Shown here: positions 52,978 to 61,969 of the stretch, one piece after another
How positions within the stretch are numbered: position 1 is the stretch's first letter
Layout: each line of letters starts with the position of its first letter
NCBI GenBank assembly: GCA_030041515.1
Contig: JASHNS010000004.1
Coordinates: 1 to 64,000, forward strand
Direction: 5' to 3'
DNA: 64,000 nt
Origin: Acidobacteriaceae bacterium
GTDB taxonomy: Bacteria; Acidobacteriota; Terriglobia; Terriglobales; Acidobacteriaceae
The notes under the pieces: generated by a model
The model's input: the letters and a program-made list of their open reading frames with translations, nothing else
What the model was told of the DNA's origin: nothing
Databases searched by the model: none
Made by a program: the position numbers and the translations under genes

Positions 52978-53112
52978 AGTGAAGAAAGGATGCTCCCTCC
53001 CGCCCCGTCGAGGAATTTTTTTCGCGAGCTGTTGAGTCGTCCTGGAGGGCAGCCTGGAAGTATTGCGCTTTAGCCGCAGAGGCACGATTTGGGATAATGC
53101 AAGCACTCGCCC

Positions 53113-54333
53113 ATGTCCGACGAACAGCTCATCCCCTCCGACGCTCTTCCTCGCGGATTCCGCTTCACCGCTGTAACCGCCGGCATCAAGCCCAGCGGCA
53201 AACCTGACTTCGCCGTTGCAGTGGCGGATCGTGCTGCCAGCGCTGCCGCGATGTTCACGTCGAACAAAATTCAGGCTGCCCCCCTCACCGTCGGACGCCG
53301 CCATCTCCAGCGCAGCGGCGGCCAGGTGCGCGTCGTCGCTGTGAATGCCGGCAATGCCAACTGCGCGACGGGCGAAGCCGGCCTCGCCGCCTGCGAGCAG
53401 GTTTGCCGCGCCGCCGCCGCGACGTTCGCCTGCGCGGGCCACGAAGTCTTCCCTTCCTCGACCGGAATCATCGGCGTGCCGCTACCCGCGGAAAAGCTCG
53501 CCGCCGTACTTCCCGAAGTCCAGAGCTCCCTCTCGTCCGACACGGAGGCCTTCTCCCACTTTGCGCGCGCCATCCTCACCACCGATACGCGCGCCAAGGT
53601 CGCGCACGCGGTCGTGAACGTCGACGGCAAGACCGTCCGCCTTGCCGGAGTCTGCAAAGGCGCGGGCATGATCCATCCGCAACTCGTGCCCCACGCCACC
53701 ATGCTGGTGTATCTGTTCACCGATGCGGCGATTGAGCCCGCGGCGCTGGATCAATTCCTGCGCGCCGCCGTGGAGCAGACTTTCAATCGCATCTCCATCG
53801 ACGGCGACACCTCGACCAACGACACGGTGCTCCTGCTGGCCTCGGGAGCGTCGGAGGTGAAGATCGCTGCGTCGGACGCCGCCTTTGCCGGCGCGCTCAG
53901 CAGCGTCTGCACCTCCCTGGCGAAGCAAATCGTGTCCGACGGCGAAGGCATTACGCATGTGGTCGAGCTGCAGATTGAAGGCGCGGCCAGCGATGCCGAC
54001 GCGCTCAAAATCGCCAAAGCGATTGCGCACTCGCCGCTGGTAAAAACCGCGTGGGCCGGCTGCGATCCCAACTGGGGACGCCTGATCGCAGCGGCCGGCT
54101 ACTCCGGCGCGGCCATCGATCCCGCGCGCATTGCAATCTGGTTCGGCACGCTGCCCATCTGCGTCGATGGCGGCCGCGCGCCCCACTTCGACGAGCACGC
54201 CGCGCACGAATACCTGAAGCAGCGCGAGTACTCGATCCGCATGAGCGTCGGAACAGGCAGCGGCCGCTGCCGCTTCTGGACCACCGACCTCACGGCGGAG
54301 TACGTGCGCATCAACGCCGACTACTCCACATAA
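53113..54333 (+). CDS. argJ: Bifunctional glutamate N-acetyltransferase / ornithine acetyltransferase ArgJ
   Basis: The 406-residue enzyme of arginine synthesis cycles the acetyl group between ornithine and glutamate, and is activated by self-cleavage. The cleavage motif is intact: KGAGMIHPQ (182-190) and PHATMLVYL, with Thr197 as the new N-terminal nucleophile. FRFTAVTAGIKPSGKPDFAV, NAGNANCATGE and ISIDGDTSTNDTVLLLASG are typical; the C-terminus INADYST is conserved. The rest of the arg pathway is not in the window. It is an isolated gene. Confidence 0.95.
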   Translation: MSDEQLIPSDALPRGFRFTAVTAGIKPSGKPDFAVAVADRAASAAAMFTSNKIQAAPLTVGRRHLQRSGGQVRVVAVNAGNANCATGEAGLAACEQVCRAAAATFACAGHEVFPSSTGIIGVPLPAEKLAAVLPEVQSSLSSDTEAFSHFARAILTTDTRAKVAHAVVNVDGKTVRLAGVCKGAGMIHPQLVPHATMLVYLFTDAAIEPAALDQFLRAAVEQTFNRISIDGDTSTNDTVLLLASGASEVKIAASDAAFAGALSSVCTSLAKQIVSDGEGITHVVELQIEGAASDADALKIAKAIAHSPLVKTAWAGCDPNWGRLIAAAGYSGAAIDPARIAIWFGTLPICVDGGRAPHFDEHAAHEYLKQREYSIRMSVGTGSGRCRFWTTDLTAEYVRINADYST

Positions 54334-54340
54334 TCGCGTG

Positions 54341-54400
54341 ATCAGCAATCAGCGATCAGTGATCAGTGACTCCTGTTCTCCCGACCGACAACTGACTACC
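54341..54400. repeat. TGATCACTG-type repeat, locus 6
   Basis: GATCAGCAATCAGCGATCAG and GTGATCAGTGACTCCTG follow the argJ stop within ten bases. Orientation is reversed relative to loci 1-5, in keeping with argJ being on the plus strand: the repeat keeps the same orientation relative to the gene end. Confidence 0.85.
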
Positions 54401-54521
54401 GTGTTCTGTCTTCTGTCTTCGGAGTTTTGCATCGCCGCGTGTGCAGAACGCTCAGGGGCGCATCATTCCTGGCTTGCAAGGGCCGAATCCGGAGTATTCC
54501 ACCGGGTTATGCACACATCTG

Positions 54522-54550
54522 TTGAAATCTGAGCCGCTCATTGGTAATAG
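54522..54550 (+). promoter_or_regulatory. Candidate sigma-70-type promoter for the E1-alpha-like/aceE operon
   Basis: TTGAAA (54522-54527) and TAATAG (54545-54550) are separated by 17 bp and lie upstream of the 54867 gene in the plus orientation. This is the best -35/-10 match in the region, still only a sequence guess. Confidence 0.4.
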
Positions 54551-54866
54551 AACGTCCGATTTCCGGACACCGTCGCACCAGTCCACCGGCAACAGAATGT
54601 CCCTGGCTCCAGGCGCGTCCGACAGCGCTGCATGATCTCACTGCGCTACAATTTTTATAGAGCGGAAACGGCGCAGCGCATGCGCGGTTCCTGAGCATGC
54701 CGTCGCACCAGGCGCCGCGTCCGCATCCCTAACGCAAAACCACGGTAGATGGAAAGTGAAGGCAAGGTTCCTGGTCGGCGCGACCAGCGGGGAGCAACGA
54801 CACCGACCAAGCCGGATCAGCATGCAGTGACCCAGGTTTTGCTGTGAGAGGAACATCTCAGAAAGC

Positions 54867-55625
54867 ATGGCCAGCCAGGCAAGCACCAGGGTTCCGTCTG
54901 CCGCAACGAAGGGCAAGCACGGGAACTCCCTGATCAGCGACGCGAAATTCCGCCAGCTCTATGAGCTCACGCTGCGCCTGCGCCTCGGCGTGAAGCAGGC
55001 CAATGGCCATGGCCCCACGCTCGCGGGCCGCGAAGCGGCTTTGGCTGCGGTCAGCTCTGAGCTGCTCTCCGGCGATGGAATTGTCACCGACCAGCCGATT
55101 CCGACGGCCATCCACCTTACGGAGACGGCGAGCCCCTTCGCCGATCGCGTCATCGCCGCCGTCGCCCGGGCTGTCGCCGATCGGCTGAAAAAGAACGCGC
55201 GCGTGACCGCGATCTTCACCGGCAACGCGGATCTCCTGCGCGAAGCGCGGACCCTCGCCGGCGCCGCAAAACTGCCCATTCTCTTCGTGGAGGACGCGGC
55301 CGCCGGGACGAAAGCTGCTGGCTCGCGCGCCCGACCCAAGCCCGCGCCCGAGCCGGATTCTCCCATCAGCATCCCTGTCGACGCGCACGACGTAATCGCG
55401 CTCTACCGCGTCGCCCATGAGTCAATCGTCCGCGCGCGCGAAGGCTGCGGCCCCACGCGCATCGTCTGCACGCCGTGGCCGGCGGCCAGAGGAAAAACAG
55501 AAGACCCCGTCGAACATCTGGAGCATTGGCTCCAGGCCCATGGCCTGCCTGCACAGGAGTGGCGCCGCGAGATTCTCGCCGAGGCCGCCACGCACGACAA
55601 CAAAAGTTTGACTGAGGTTTTATGA
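54867..55625 (+). CDS. Degenerate pyruvate-dehydrogenase E1-alpha-like protein (TPP site lost)
   Basis: The 252-residue protein aligns by eye with 2-oxoacid dehydrogenase E1-alpha subunits in order: LYELTLRLRLGVKQ; GPTLAGREAALAAVSSELLSG; ARVTAIFTGNADLLREA with LAGAAKLPILFVEDA (the TPP loop); ISIPVDAHDVIALYRVAHE; CGPTRIVCTPW; and DPVEHLEHWLQAHGL. The TPP motif GDG...N is replaced (TGN at 118-120, and Asp143-Ala instead of Asn-Asn). About 80 residues of the normal 330 or more are missing, so it cannot bind TPP normally. Its stop overlaps the aceE start (ATGA), so it is made with AceE. A regulatory or structural partner is an inference. Confidence 0.72.
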   Translation: MASQASTRVPSAATKGKHGNSLISDAKFRQLYELTLRLRLGVKQANGHGPTLAGREAALAAVSSELLSGDGIVTDQPIPTAIHLTETASPFADRVIAAVARAVADRLKKNARVTAIFTGNADLLREARTLAGAAKLPILFVEDAAAGTKAAGSRARPKPAPEPDSPISIPVDAHDVIALYRVAHESIVRAREGCGPTRIVCTPWPAARGKTEDPVEHLEHWLQAHGLPAQEWRREILAEAATHDNKSLTEVL

Positions 55626-58291
55626 CAACCAAAGTAAGCGTTCCAGCCCAGACTGATTTTTCCCAGGAGCTTCGCGAGTGGATCGAAGCCTTTGATGACG
55701 TCGTTGTCGCAGAGGGTCCCGAGCAGGGCGCTGAGCTGCTCGCCGCGCTCAAGCAGCGCGCCCGCGAAGCCGGCATCTCGCAGTCCAGCGAGCTCGTCAC
55801 TCCCTACGTCAACACCATCCCGAAGCACGAGGAAGTCCCCTACCCCGGCGACCGCAAGCTCGAACGCCGCATCGAGAGCCTCATCCGCTGGAATGCGCTG
55901 GCCATGGTCCACGGCCAGAACAAGAAGGACCACGGCATCGGCGGACACATCGCCACGTACTCTTCGCTGGCGACGCTGCTCGAGGTCGGCTTCAACCATT
56001 TCTTCCACGCCGCGTACGGCGATCAGCCCGGCGACTTCATCTATTTCCAGGGCCATGCCAGCCCCGGCATTTACTCGCGCGCCTTTCTGCTGGGCCGCCT
56101 CGACGAGCAGCGCGTCCTCAATTTCCGCCATGAGCTGCGCGACACGCCGGGTCTCTCTTCGTATCCACACCCGTGGCTCATGCCCGACTTCTGGCGCTTT
56201 CCCACGGTTTCCATGGGCATTGGCCCGCTCAACGCCGTCTATCAGGCGCGCTTCATGCGTTATCTGGAGCATCGGGGCCTGATTGAGCCAACCCAGCGCA
56301 AAGTCTGGGCCTTCATCGGCGACGGCGAAACCGACGAGGTCGACACGCTCGGCGCGCTCTCCATCGCTCGCCGCGAAAAGCTCGACAACCTCATCTTCGT
56401 CGTCAACTGCAACCTGCAGCGCCTCGACGGTCCCGTGCGCGGCAACGGCCGCATCATCGACGAGCTGGAGGCGGTCTTCCGCGGCGCCGGCTGGAACGTC
56501 ATCAAGGTCATCTGGGGCTCCGACTGGGATGCGCTCTTCGAGCGCGACCACACCGGGCTGCTGCTCAAGCGCATGGAAGAGTGCGTGGACGGCGAGTACC
56601 AGGCCTTCAAGGCCAAGGGCGGCGCGTACATCCGCCAGGAATTCTTCGGCAAATATCCTGAGCTGCTGAAGCTCGTCGAGCACATGTCCGACGACGAGGT
56701 CTTCCACCTGCACCGTGGCGGACACGACGCGCGCAAGATCTACAACGCCTACAAGCGCGCCACGGAGCACAAGGGCGGACCCACGGTCATCCTCGCCAAG
56801 ACCGTGAAAGGCTACGGCCTCGGCAGCACCCAGGCGCGCAACGCCTCGCACCAGGAAAAGAAAGTCGCCGACGACGCGCTGGTCGACTTCATCCATCGCT
56901 TCGATCTGCCCATCCCCGAGGCCGATGCCCGCGCCGGCAAGCTCTACCGTCCCGCGCCGGATGCGCCGGAGATGATCTACATGCACGAGCGCCGCCAGAG
57001 CCTGGGCGGCTACATGCCGAAGCGCGAGGTGCCAAAGATCGACTACCAGGCGCCGCCGCTCGAAGACCTCGGCGAGTGGACCGGCGGCTCGCGCGGCCGC
57101 GCCGTCTCCACCACCATGGGCTTCGTCAGCATCCTGCGTCACCTTATGAAGGATGAAAAGACGGGCAAGCTCATCGTGCCCATCGTCCCGGACGAAGGCC
57201 GCACCTTCGGCCTCGAATCGGCCATCCGCCAGGTCGGCATCTATGCCAGCGAGGGCCAGAAGTACAAGCCCCATGATGTCGACATGCTCCTTTACTATCG
57301 CGAGGAGCGCAACGGCCAGATCCTCGAAGAAGGGATCACCGAAGCCGGATCGATGGCGTCGTTCACCGCTGCGGGCTGCGGCTATGCCAATTACCGCGTT
57401 CCGACCATCCCGTTCTACATGTACTACTCGATGTTCGGATTCCAGCGCGTGGGCGACATGATGTGGGCGTTCGCCGACGCGCGCGGCAAAGGGTTTCTGA
57501 TGGCCGGTACCGCGGGCCGCACCACCATGACCGGCGAAGGCCTGCAGCACCAGGATGGCCACAGCCATCTGCTGATGAGCGTCATCCCCACCTGCGTCAG
57601 CTACGACCCCGCCTATGTCTACGAGATGGCCGTGATCCTCCAGGATGGTCTGCGCCGCATGTACCAGGAGGGCGAGGATCTCTTCTACTACGTCACCATG
57701 TACAACGAGGACTACGCGATGCCGGAGATGCCCGAAGGTGTGCGCGAAGGTATCCTCCGCGGTATTTACCGGCTGAAAGCCGCGCCGGGCGGCAAGGCCG
57801 TCGTGCAGCTCTTCGGCAGCGGTCCCATCCTCAACGAAGTTCTCCGCGCCCAGGAAATCCTCGCGGAAAAATACAGCGTGTCCGCCGATGTCTGGAGCGT
57901 GACCAGCTACAACGAGCTGCGCCGCGAAGCGCTGGGCGTCGAGCGCTGGAACCGCCTGCATCCCGACAAGCCGGAGAAGACGCCGTACATCGTCTCCGCG
58001 CTCGCCAAAACAAAGGGCCCCATTATCGCCGCGACGGATTACATGAAGGCCGTGCCCGACCAGCTCGCGCCGTGGCTCACCACGCGCCTTGTCTCGCTCG
58101 GCACCGACGGCTTCGGCCGCAGCGACAATCGCGAGCACCTGCGCCGCCACTTCGAGGTCAACGCGGAATCGATCGTCACCGCCACGCTCTCGAAGCTCGC
58201 GCGCGAGGGCAAGTTCGACGCGAAGAAGGCGCAGGCCGCGTTCAAGGATCTGCAGGTCGACACGGAACGCGGCGATCCTGCACATTCGTAG
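55622..58291 (+). CDS. aceE: Pyruvate dehydrogenase E1 component, homodimeric (AceE)
   Basis: The 889-residue thiamine-dependent E1 decarboxylates pyruvate and acetylates the lipoyl groups of E2. IRWNALAMVHGQNKKDHGIG and GGHIATYSSLATLLEVGFNHF are typical; the TPP loop is FIGDGETDEVDTL (Asp at about 234) with VVNCNLQRLDG. The pyrimidine and C-terminal transketolase-like domains follow (VPIVPDEGRTFGLESAIRQV, GRTTMTGEGLQHQDGHSHLL). Length matches E. coli AceE. It starts at ATG 55622, overlapping the E1-alpha-like stop. E2 (aceF) and E3 are not here; a strong terminator follows immediately. Confidence 0.97.
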   Translation: MTTKVSVPAQTDFSQELREWIEAFDDVVVAEGPEQGAELLAALKQRAREAGISQSSELVTPYVNTIPKHEEVPYPGDRKLERRIESLIRWNALAMVHGQNKKDHGIGGHIATYSSLATLLEVGFNHFFHAAYGDQPGDFIYFQGHASPGIYSRAFLLGRLDEQRVLNFRHELRDTPGLSSYPHPWLMPDFWRFPTVSMGIGPLNAVYQARFMRYLEHRGLIEPTQRKVWAFIGDGETDEVDTLGALSIARREKLDNLIFVVNCNLQRLDGPVRGNGRIIDELEAVFRGAGWNVIKVIWGSDWDALFERDHTGLLLKRMEECVDGEYQAFKAKGGAYIRQEFFGKYPELLKLVEHMSDDEVFHLHRGGHDARKIYNAYKRATEHKGGPTVILAKTVKGYGLGSTQARNASHQEKKVADDALVDFIHRFDLPIPEADARAGKLYRPAPDAPEMIYMHERRQSLGGYMPKREVPKIDYQAPPLEDLGEWTGGSRGRAVSTTMGFVSILRHLMKDEKTGKLIVPIVPDEGRTFGLESAIRQVGIYASEGQKYKPHDVDMLLYYREERNGQILEEGITEAGSMASFTAAGCGYANYRVPTIPFYMYYSMFGFQRVGDMMWAFADARGKGFLMAGTAGRTTMTGEGLQHQDGHSHLLMSVIPTCVSYDPAYVYEMAVILQDGLRRMYQEGEDLFYYVTMYNEDYAMPEMPEGVREGILRGIYRLKAAPGGKAVVQLFGSGPILNEVLRAQEILAEKYSVSADVWSVTSYNELRREALGVERWNRLHPDKPEKTPYIVSALAKTKGPIIAATDYMKAVPDQLAPWLTTRLVSLGTDGFGRSDNREHLRRHFEVNAESIVTATLSKLAREGKFDAKKAQAAFKDLQVDTERGDPAHS

Positions 58292-58301
58292 CAGTTCGTC
58301 A

Positions 58302-58347
58302 TCCCTCACTCCGCAGGCCGCGTTCTCGCGGCCTGCGGAGTGAGGGA
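58302..58347 (+). terminator. Rho-independent terminator of aceE
   Basis: A perfect 20-bp stem (arms 58302-58321 and 58328-58347, six-base loop GTTCTC) begins eleven bases after the aceE stop. It is followed by CCTGCATTTTA, a modest T stretch. Confidence 0.88.
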
Positions 58348-58602
58348 CCTGCATTTTAAGATCCAATAACCGGGGGCCCTGCCCTCATCGTTCCGTTATT
58401 GGCGGCAGGACGCCTCTCCTCACGGGCGCATACTCCGGTCTGCCGCAAACCCACATGACGACCGCGTCATCGTCGCCGCACTGTGCTTGACATCGCACTT
58501 TCTATCGTCCAGGCTGAAGTCACCAGACCATTTGCGAGAGGCGATCCCGGACCGGCCTGGTGCCGCAGGGTCGCTTCGCTCCTCCACACTGGATCCCACG
58601 AG
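58348..58602. other. Upstream region of the Wzi-like gene
   Basis: Apart from the preceding terminator, nothing is coding that I can support. TTGACA at 58487-58492 is a possible -35, but no good -10 follows at 16-18 bp. The codons of the long frame before 58603 do not look like a protein start. Confidence 0.4.
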
Positions 58603-60360
58603 GTGCGCTTGAGATTCTCGTTGTTCCCCGTCGCAGCGCTGGTTTTAAGCGTGCTCATCCCGCAGTCCCAGGCCCAGTCAACGCAGTCGAATAATCCCTT
58701 CGGCGATCAGCCGGCCTCCCAGATCATCTTCACCAGTACGGAAGGCTCGACCTACGTGCCCATGGACAGCTGGATTTATCCGGCGCTGGACCGCCTGCAC
58801 TCTCTCGGCTTCCTCGATACCGCCTTTCTCGGCCTGCGTCCGTGGACGCGCCTCAGCATCGCGCACATGCTGCAGGATAGCGCGGATGCCATTGACAACA
58901 GCGACGACGACCAGGCGAAGGAGATTTACCTCGCTGTCCTCCATGAGGTGCAGCCGGATATCGACAACGCCACCGTCCTCTTCCATCCCAGCGTGCAACT
59001 GGACAGCGTCTACCAGGATTTTCGTGGCATCAATGGAACCGTCCTGCGCGACAGCTTCCACCTGGGCCAGTCGATCGTCGACGACTACGGCCGTCCTTAC
59101 CAGGGCGGCTTCAACGATTACACCGGCTTCAGCGTGCGGGCAGAAGCGGGCCGCTTTTCCCTCTTTTACCGGGGCGAGTACCAGCGCGCGCCCGGCGCGG
59201 CCGGCTATTCTGCGCCCCTCGCGGACTACCTGTCGAACACCATCGACCTGATTCCGATCGCCAGCAATCCCCATCAGGCCACACTTCCCGAGGGGCCCAT
59301 TCCCGTCGCCAGTAATCCCCATGTGATGGAAGCCACGCTTTCCTATCACCTTCTCGGCCACGAAGTTTCCTTCGGCAAGAGCGACCACTGGATGGGCCCC
59401 GATAAGGGCGCCAGCATGCTGTGGAGTAACAACGCTGACGATATCTGGCAGTTCCAGATCGATCGCGTCGAACCGCTGCGCATTCCCCTCCTCTCGCGTC
59501 TCACCGGCCCCTTCCGCTATGACTTCGCCGTGGGCAGCCTGCTGGGGCACACCGATCCGACCGGCGACTGGGCCCATGCCGAAAAGATCAGTTTCAAGCC
59601 AACCCGCAACCTGGAATTTGGATTCAGCCGCATGGTCGTCTGGGGCGGCAAAGGGCACGAGCCGATCACCATCCACACGTTCCTCAAGAGCTTCTTCAGC
59701 TTTGCCTCTCCCCCCGGGAACACGAAGTACACGCGCAACGATCCTGGCGCGCGCTTCGGCAACTTCGATTTCGACTACCGGCTGCCCTTCCTGCGCAACT
59801 GGGTCACGCTCTACAGCGACTCATTCGTGCACGACGACGTCAGCCCGATTGACGCGCCGCGCCGCGCCGCCGTGCATCCCGGCATCTACCTGGCCCGCTT
59901 TCCCGGCCTGCAGAAGCTCGATTTGCGCGTCGAAGGCGCCAGCACCGACGCTGGGCCGGTCGGCTCTCGCGATGTCAAGGGCCAGTTCTTCTATTACGAA
60001 GGCGTTCAGAAACAGGGACCCACCAATCAGGGGTTCATTCTCGGCGACTGGATCGGCCGCCAGTCCAAAGGCGGCCAGGCGTGGCTGACGTATCACCTCT
60101 CCAGTAAGAGCGATGTGCAGTTCATGTATCGGCGGGCCAAAGCCTCCATTAAGTTCTTCCCCGGCGGCACCACGCAGAACGACTTCGCCGGCTCCGTCCG
60201 CGAGTGGATCGGCCGGGACCTCGAGATCCAGGGGCTCGTGCAGTACGAGGGATGGAAAGCGCCGATCCTCACCTACCCAGTCTTCACCAACACTCTGTAC
60301 ACCGACACGACGGCGGAGGTGCGCATCACCTGGTACCCGCGCCTGCGCTCACCGCAATAA
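58603..60360 (+). CDS. Wzi-family outer-membrane capsule-assembly-like protein
   Basis: The roughly 585-residue protein has a signal peptide (RLRFSLFPVAALVLSVLIPQ) and a beta-barrel-type sequence matching the Capsule_assemb_Wzi family (PF14052): YVPMDSWIYPALDRLHSLG, LGHEVSFGKSDHWMGPDKGA, NLEFGFSRMVVWGGKGHEP and the alternating aromatic strands to the end (TAEVRITWYPRLRS). Wzi attaches group 1 capsule at the cell surface; here it may handle another exopolysaccharide. I start at GTG 58603 because the signal peptide begins there. No polysaccharide export genes are adjacent. Confidence 0.8.
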   Translation: MRLRFSLFPVAALVLSVLIPQSQAQSTQSNNPFGDQPASQIIFTSTEGSTYVPMDSWIYPALDRLHSLGFLDTAFLGLRPWTRLSIAHMLQDSADAIDNSDDDQAKEIYLAVLHEVQPDIDNATVLFHPSVQLDSVYQDFRGINGTVLRDSFHLGQSIVDDYGRPYQGGFNDYTGFSVRAEAGRFSLFYRGEYQRAPGAAGYSAPLADYLSNTIDLIPIASNPHQATLPEGPIPVASNPHVMEATLSYHLLGHEVSFGKSDHWMGPDKGASMLWSNNADDIWQFQIDRVEPLRIPLLSRLTGPFRYDFAVGSLLGHTDPTGDWAHAEKISFKPTRNLEFGFSRMVVWGGKGHEPITIHTFLKSFFSFASPPGNTKYTRNDPGARFGNFDFDYRLPFLRNWVTLYSDSFVHDDVSPIDAPRRAAVHPGIYLARFPGLQKLDLRVEGASTDAGPVGSRDVKGQFFYYEGVQKQGPTNQGFILGDWIGRQSKGGQAWLTYHLSSKSDVQFMYRRAKASIKFFPGGTTQNDFAGSVREWIGRDLEIQGLVQYEGWKAPILTYPVFTNTLYTDTTAEVRITWYPRLRSPQ

Positions 60361-60489
60361 GGCCGGCGGCCTCCCCCGAAGGTGTTATCGATTCGCACCC
60401 CCGCCTGCGTCACCCTGACGAAGGGGTTTCAGCTTTCAGACGGGATCCGGGTCCCTCGCTCGCGTGCGCTGCCGGAGGAGAGTTGAGCC

Positions 60490-61755
60490 ATGAAGCGCCT
60501 GGTGCTGCGGCTGCGTGCCGCTCTCGTCGACCAGAGCGGCCAGACGATTGTCCTCACCGCTCTGTCGGCGGTCGTCCTGATGGGCTGTGCCGGTCTTGCC
60601 ATCGACCTTGGCGAATTCCGAATGGTTCAGCGCCAGTTGCAATCCGTGGCCGACGCCGCGGCCATCGGCGGCGCTCTCGAAATCAGCACCTGCGCGGGTA
60701 CGGCCGACTGTGCCGCCATGACCACTTCCGCCCAGCAGGTTCTGAGCGGTAACGGCTACAGCGGCGAAACCCTCGTCACGCAGTGCGGCTCAACCAGCGG
60801 AGACAATCTCGTTCTCATGGTCAACAACGGGCCCTGCGCGCTGGGTTCCACCTCCGCTGACCCGAATTACGGCAATACGAATTACGTGGAAACCGTGGTG
60901 ACCAAAGTCCAGCCCACCATCTTCGGCAACGTTCTTGGCATTCCTTCCGTCGTTCTCACCGCCAGGGCGGAGGCCGGGCTCGGCAGTTCGCAGAACTGTC
61001 TCTACGTGGGCAGTGGCGGCATGACTCTCAACGGCGGCACCATGTCGCTCGCCTGCGGCGTCAACGACAACGGCACGCTGATGGCCGACAGCGGCGCAAC
61101 CCTCAGCGCAGAACATGACTTCGACGTCCACGGCAGCGTGACCAACAACGGAGCCACTCTCTCGCCTTCCGTGACGCAGGGTACGGCTACCGTCGCCGAT
61201 CCTCTCGCTTACCTCACGCCGCCGACGCCCGCCTCCAGCTGCACCAGCGAGAATCCCGTCAACAGCGGTACTCCCGTCACGCTGGGGCCGGGAACCTACT
61301 GCGGAATCAACCTCAACTCCAATGCCAGTCTGACTCTGAGCGGCGGCACCTACATCTTCGAAGGCTCCATCAACGTCGGCTCCGGGGCGACGCTCTCCGG
61401 ATCCGGCGTCACCCTCTACTTCACCTCCGGCACCGTCCAGCCCAACAGCTCCAGCACCATCACCCTCAGCGCGCCCACCACCGGGGAGTACGCCGGCGTC
61501 CTGATCTGGGAAAGCGCCACCAACTCCACCGGCATGGACCCGGATTCCTCTTCCACCTCCAGCTGGCAGGGAGCCCTCTATCTGCCCGACGCCACCCTCA
61601 CCCTCAACAGCAACAGCAATGTCGCCGCGTACACCATCGTCGACGCGTACTCTCTCATCGTCGATTCCGGCGCGGATTTCAATATCGGCGACGATTATTC
61701 TTCTCTTCCCGGCGGATCTCCCATCAAGGGCGGCAACGCTGTGCTGGTGGAATAG
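60490..61755 (+). CDS. TadG-like pilus-assembly/surface protein
   Basis: The 421-residue protein has a short basic N-terminus, one helix (about 18-40, GQTIVLTALSAVVLMGCAGL) and the PF13400 TadG-type start (AIDLGEFRMVQRQLQSVADA, AAIGGAL). The rest is a long secreted domain of Ser/Thr/Gly-rich beta-helix-like repeats (LNGGTMSLACGVNDNGTLMA, LNSNASLTLSGGTYIFEGSI, GSGATLSGSGVTLYFTSGT) with paired cysteines. GGAGGAG precedes the ATG. The Tad machinery is not in the window. Anchored outside the inner membrane with the bulk in the periplasm or at the surface. Confidence 0.8.
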   Translation: MKRLVLRLRAALVDQSGQTIVLTALSAVVLMGCAGLAIDLGEFRMVQRQLQSVADAAAIGGALEISTCAGTADCAAMTTSAQQVLSGNGYSGETLVTQCGSTSGDNLVLMVNNGPCALGSTSADPNYGNTNYVETVVTKVQPTIFGNVLGIPSVVLTARAEAGLGSSQNCLYVGSGGMTLNGGTMSLACGVNDNGTLMADSGATLSAEHDFDVHGSVTNNGATLSPSVTQGTATVADPLAYLTPPTPASSCTSENPVNSGTPVTLGPGTYCGINLNSNASLTLSGGTYIFEGSINVGSGATLSGSGVTLYFTSGTVQPNSSSTITLSAPTTGEYAGVLIWESATNSTGMDPDSSSTSSWQGALYLPDATLTLNSNSNVAAYTIVDAYSLIVDSGADFNIGDDYSSLPGGSPIKGGNAVLVE

Positions 61756-61969
61756 GGCGGCCTGTCGGGCAGGACTGCCGCGCAGGAATGGGCCTGATTC
61801 GGCGGCAGATCGCCCTCCACAATACCGCAAACGTCGCAGGTTGATTGCGCTCCCGCGTCACCCTTACAATGCTTTCGTTCGGCGGGGATTCATTGCGGAG
61901 TTTGGTGTCTCCAGCCCCGTACATCCCTCCGCAAAATTCCCGCATCTCACTCTCCCGAGATCAGTGTCT

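Larger units (their letters stand above)
54334..54866. other. 533-bp intergenic leader region before the E1-alpha-like/aceE operon
   Basis: The left 60 bases hold TGATCACTG-type repeats. A promoter candidate is at 54522-54550. Downstream are several small palindromes: GCGCATGCGC (54676-54685) and CTGGTC/GACCAG (54771-54776 with 54782-54787). The phrase CCGTCGCACCAG occurs twice (near 54569 and 54700). A -10-like TACAAT is at 54647. No protein frame with a convincing start is present. A long mRNA leader of about 300 bases would result. Confidence 0.5.

Noticed and set aside
52978-53442. N-terminal extension of the SRPBCC frame
   Set aside because: It runs antisense to the start of argJ and is low-complexity; the fold starts at 52977.
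55403-58366. 987-codon open frame antisense to aceE
   Set aside because: High GC at third codon positions leaves long mirror frames; the plus strand encodes a clear AceE, and the antisense protein has no recognisable motif.
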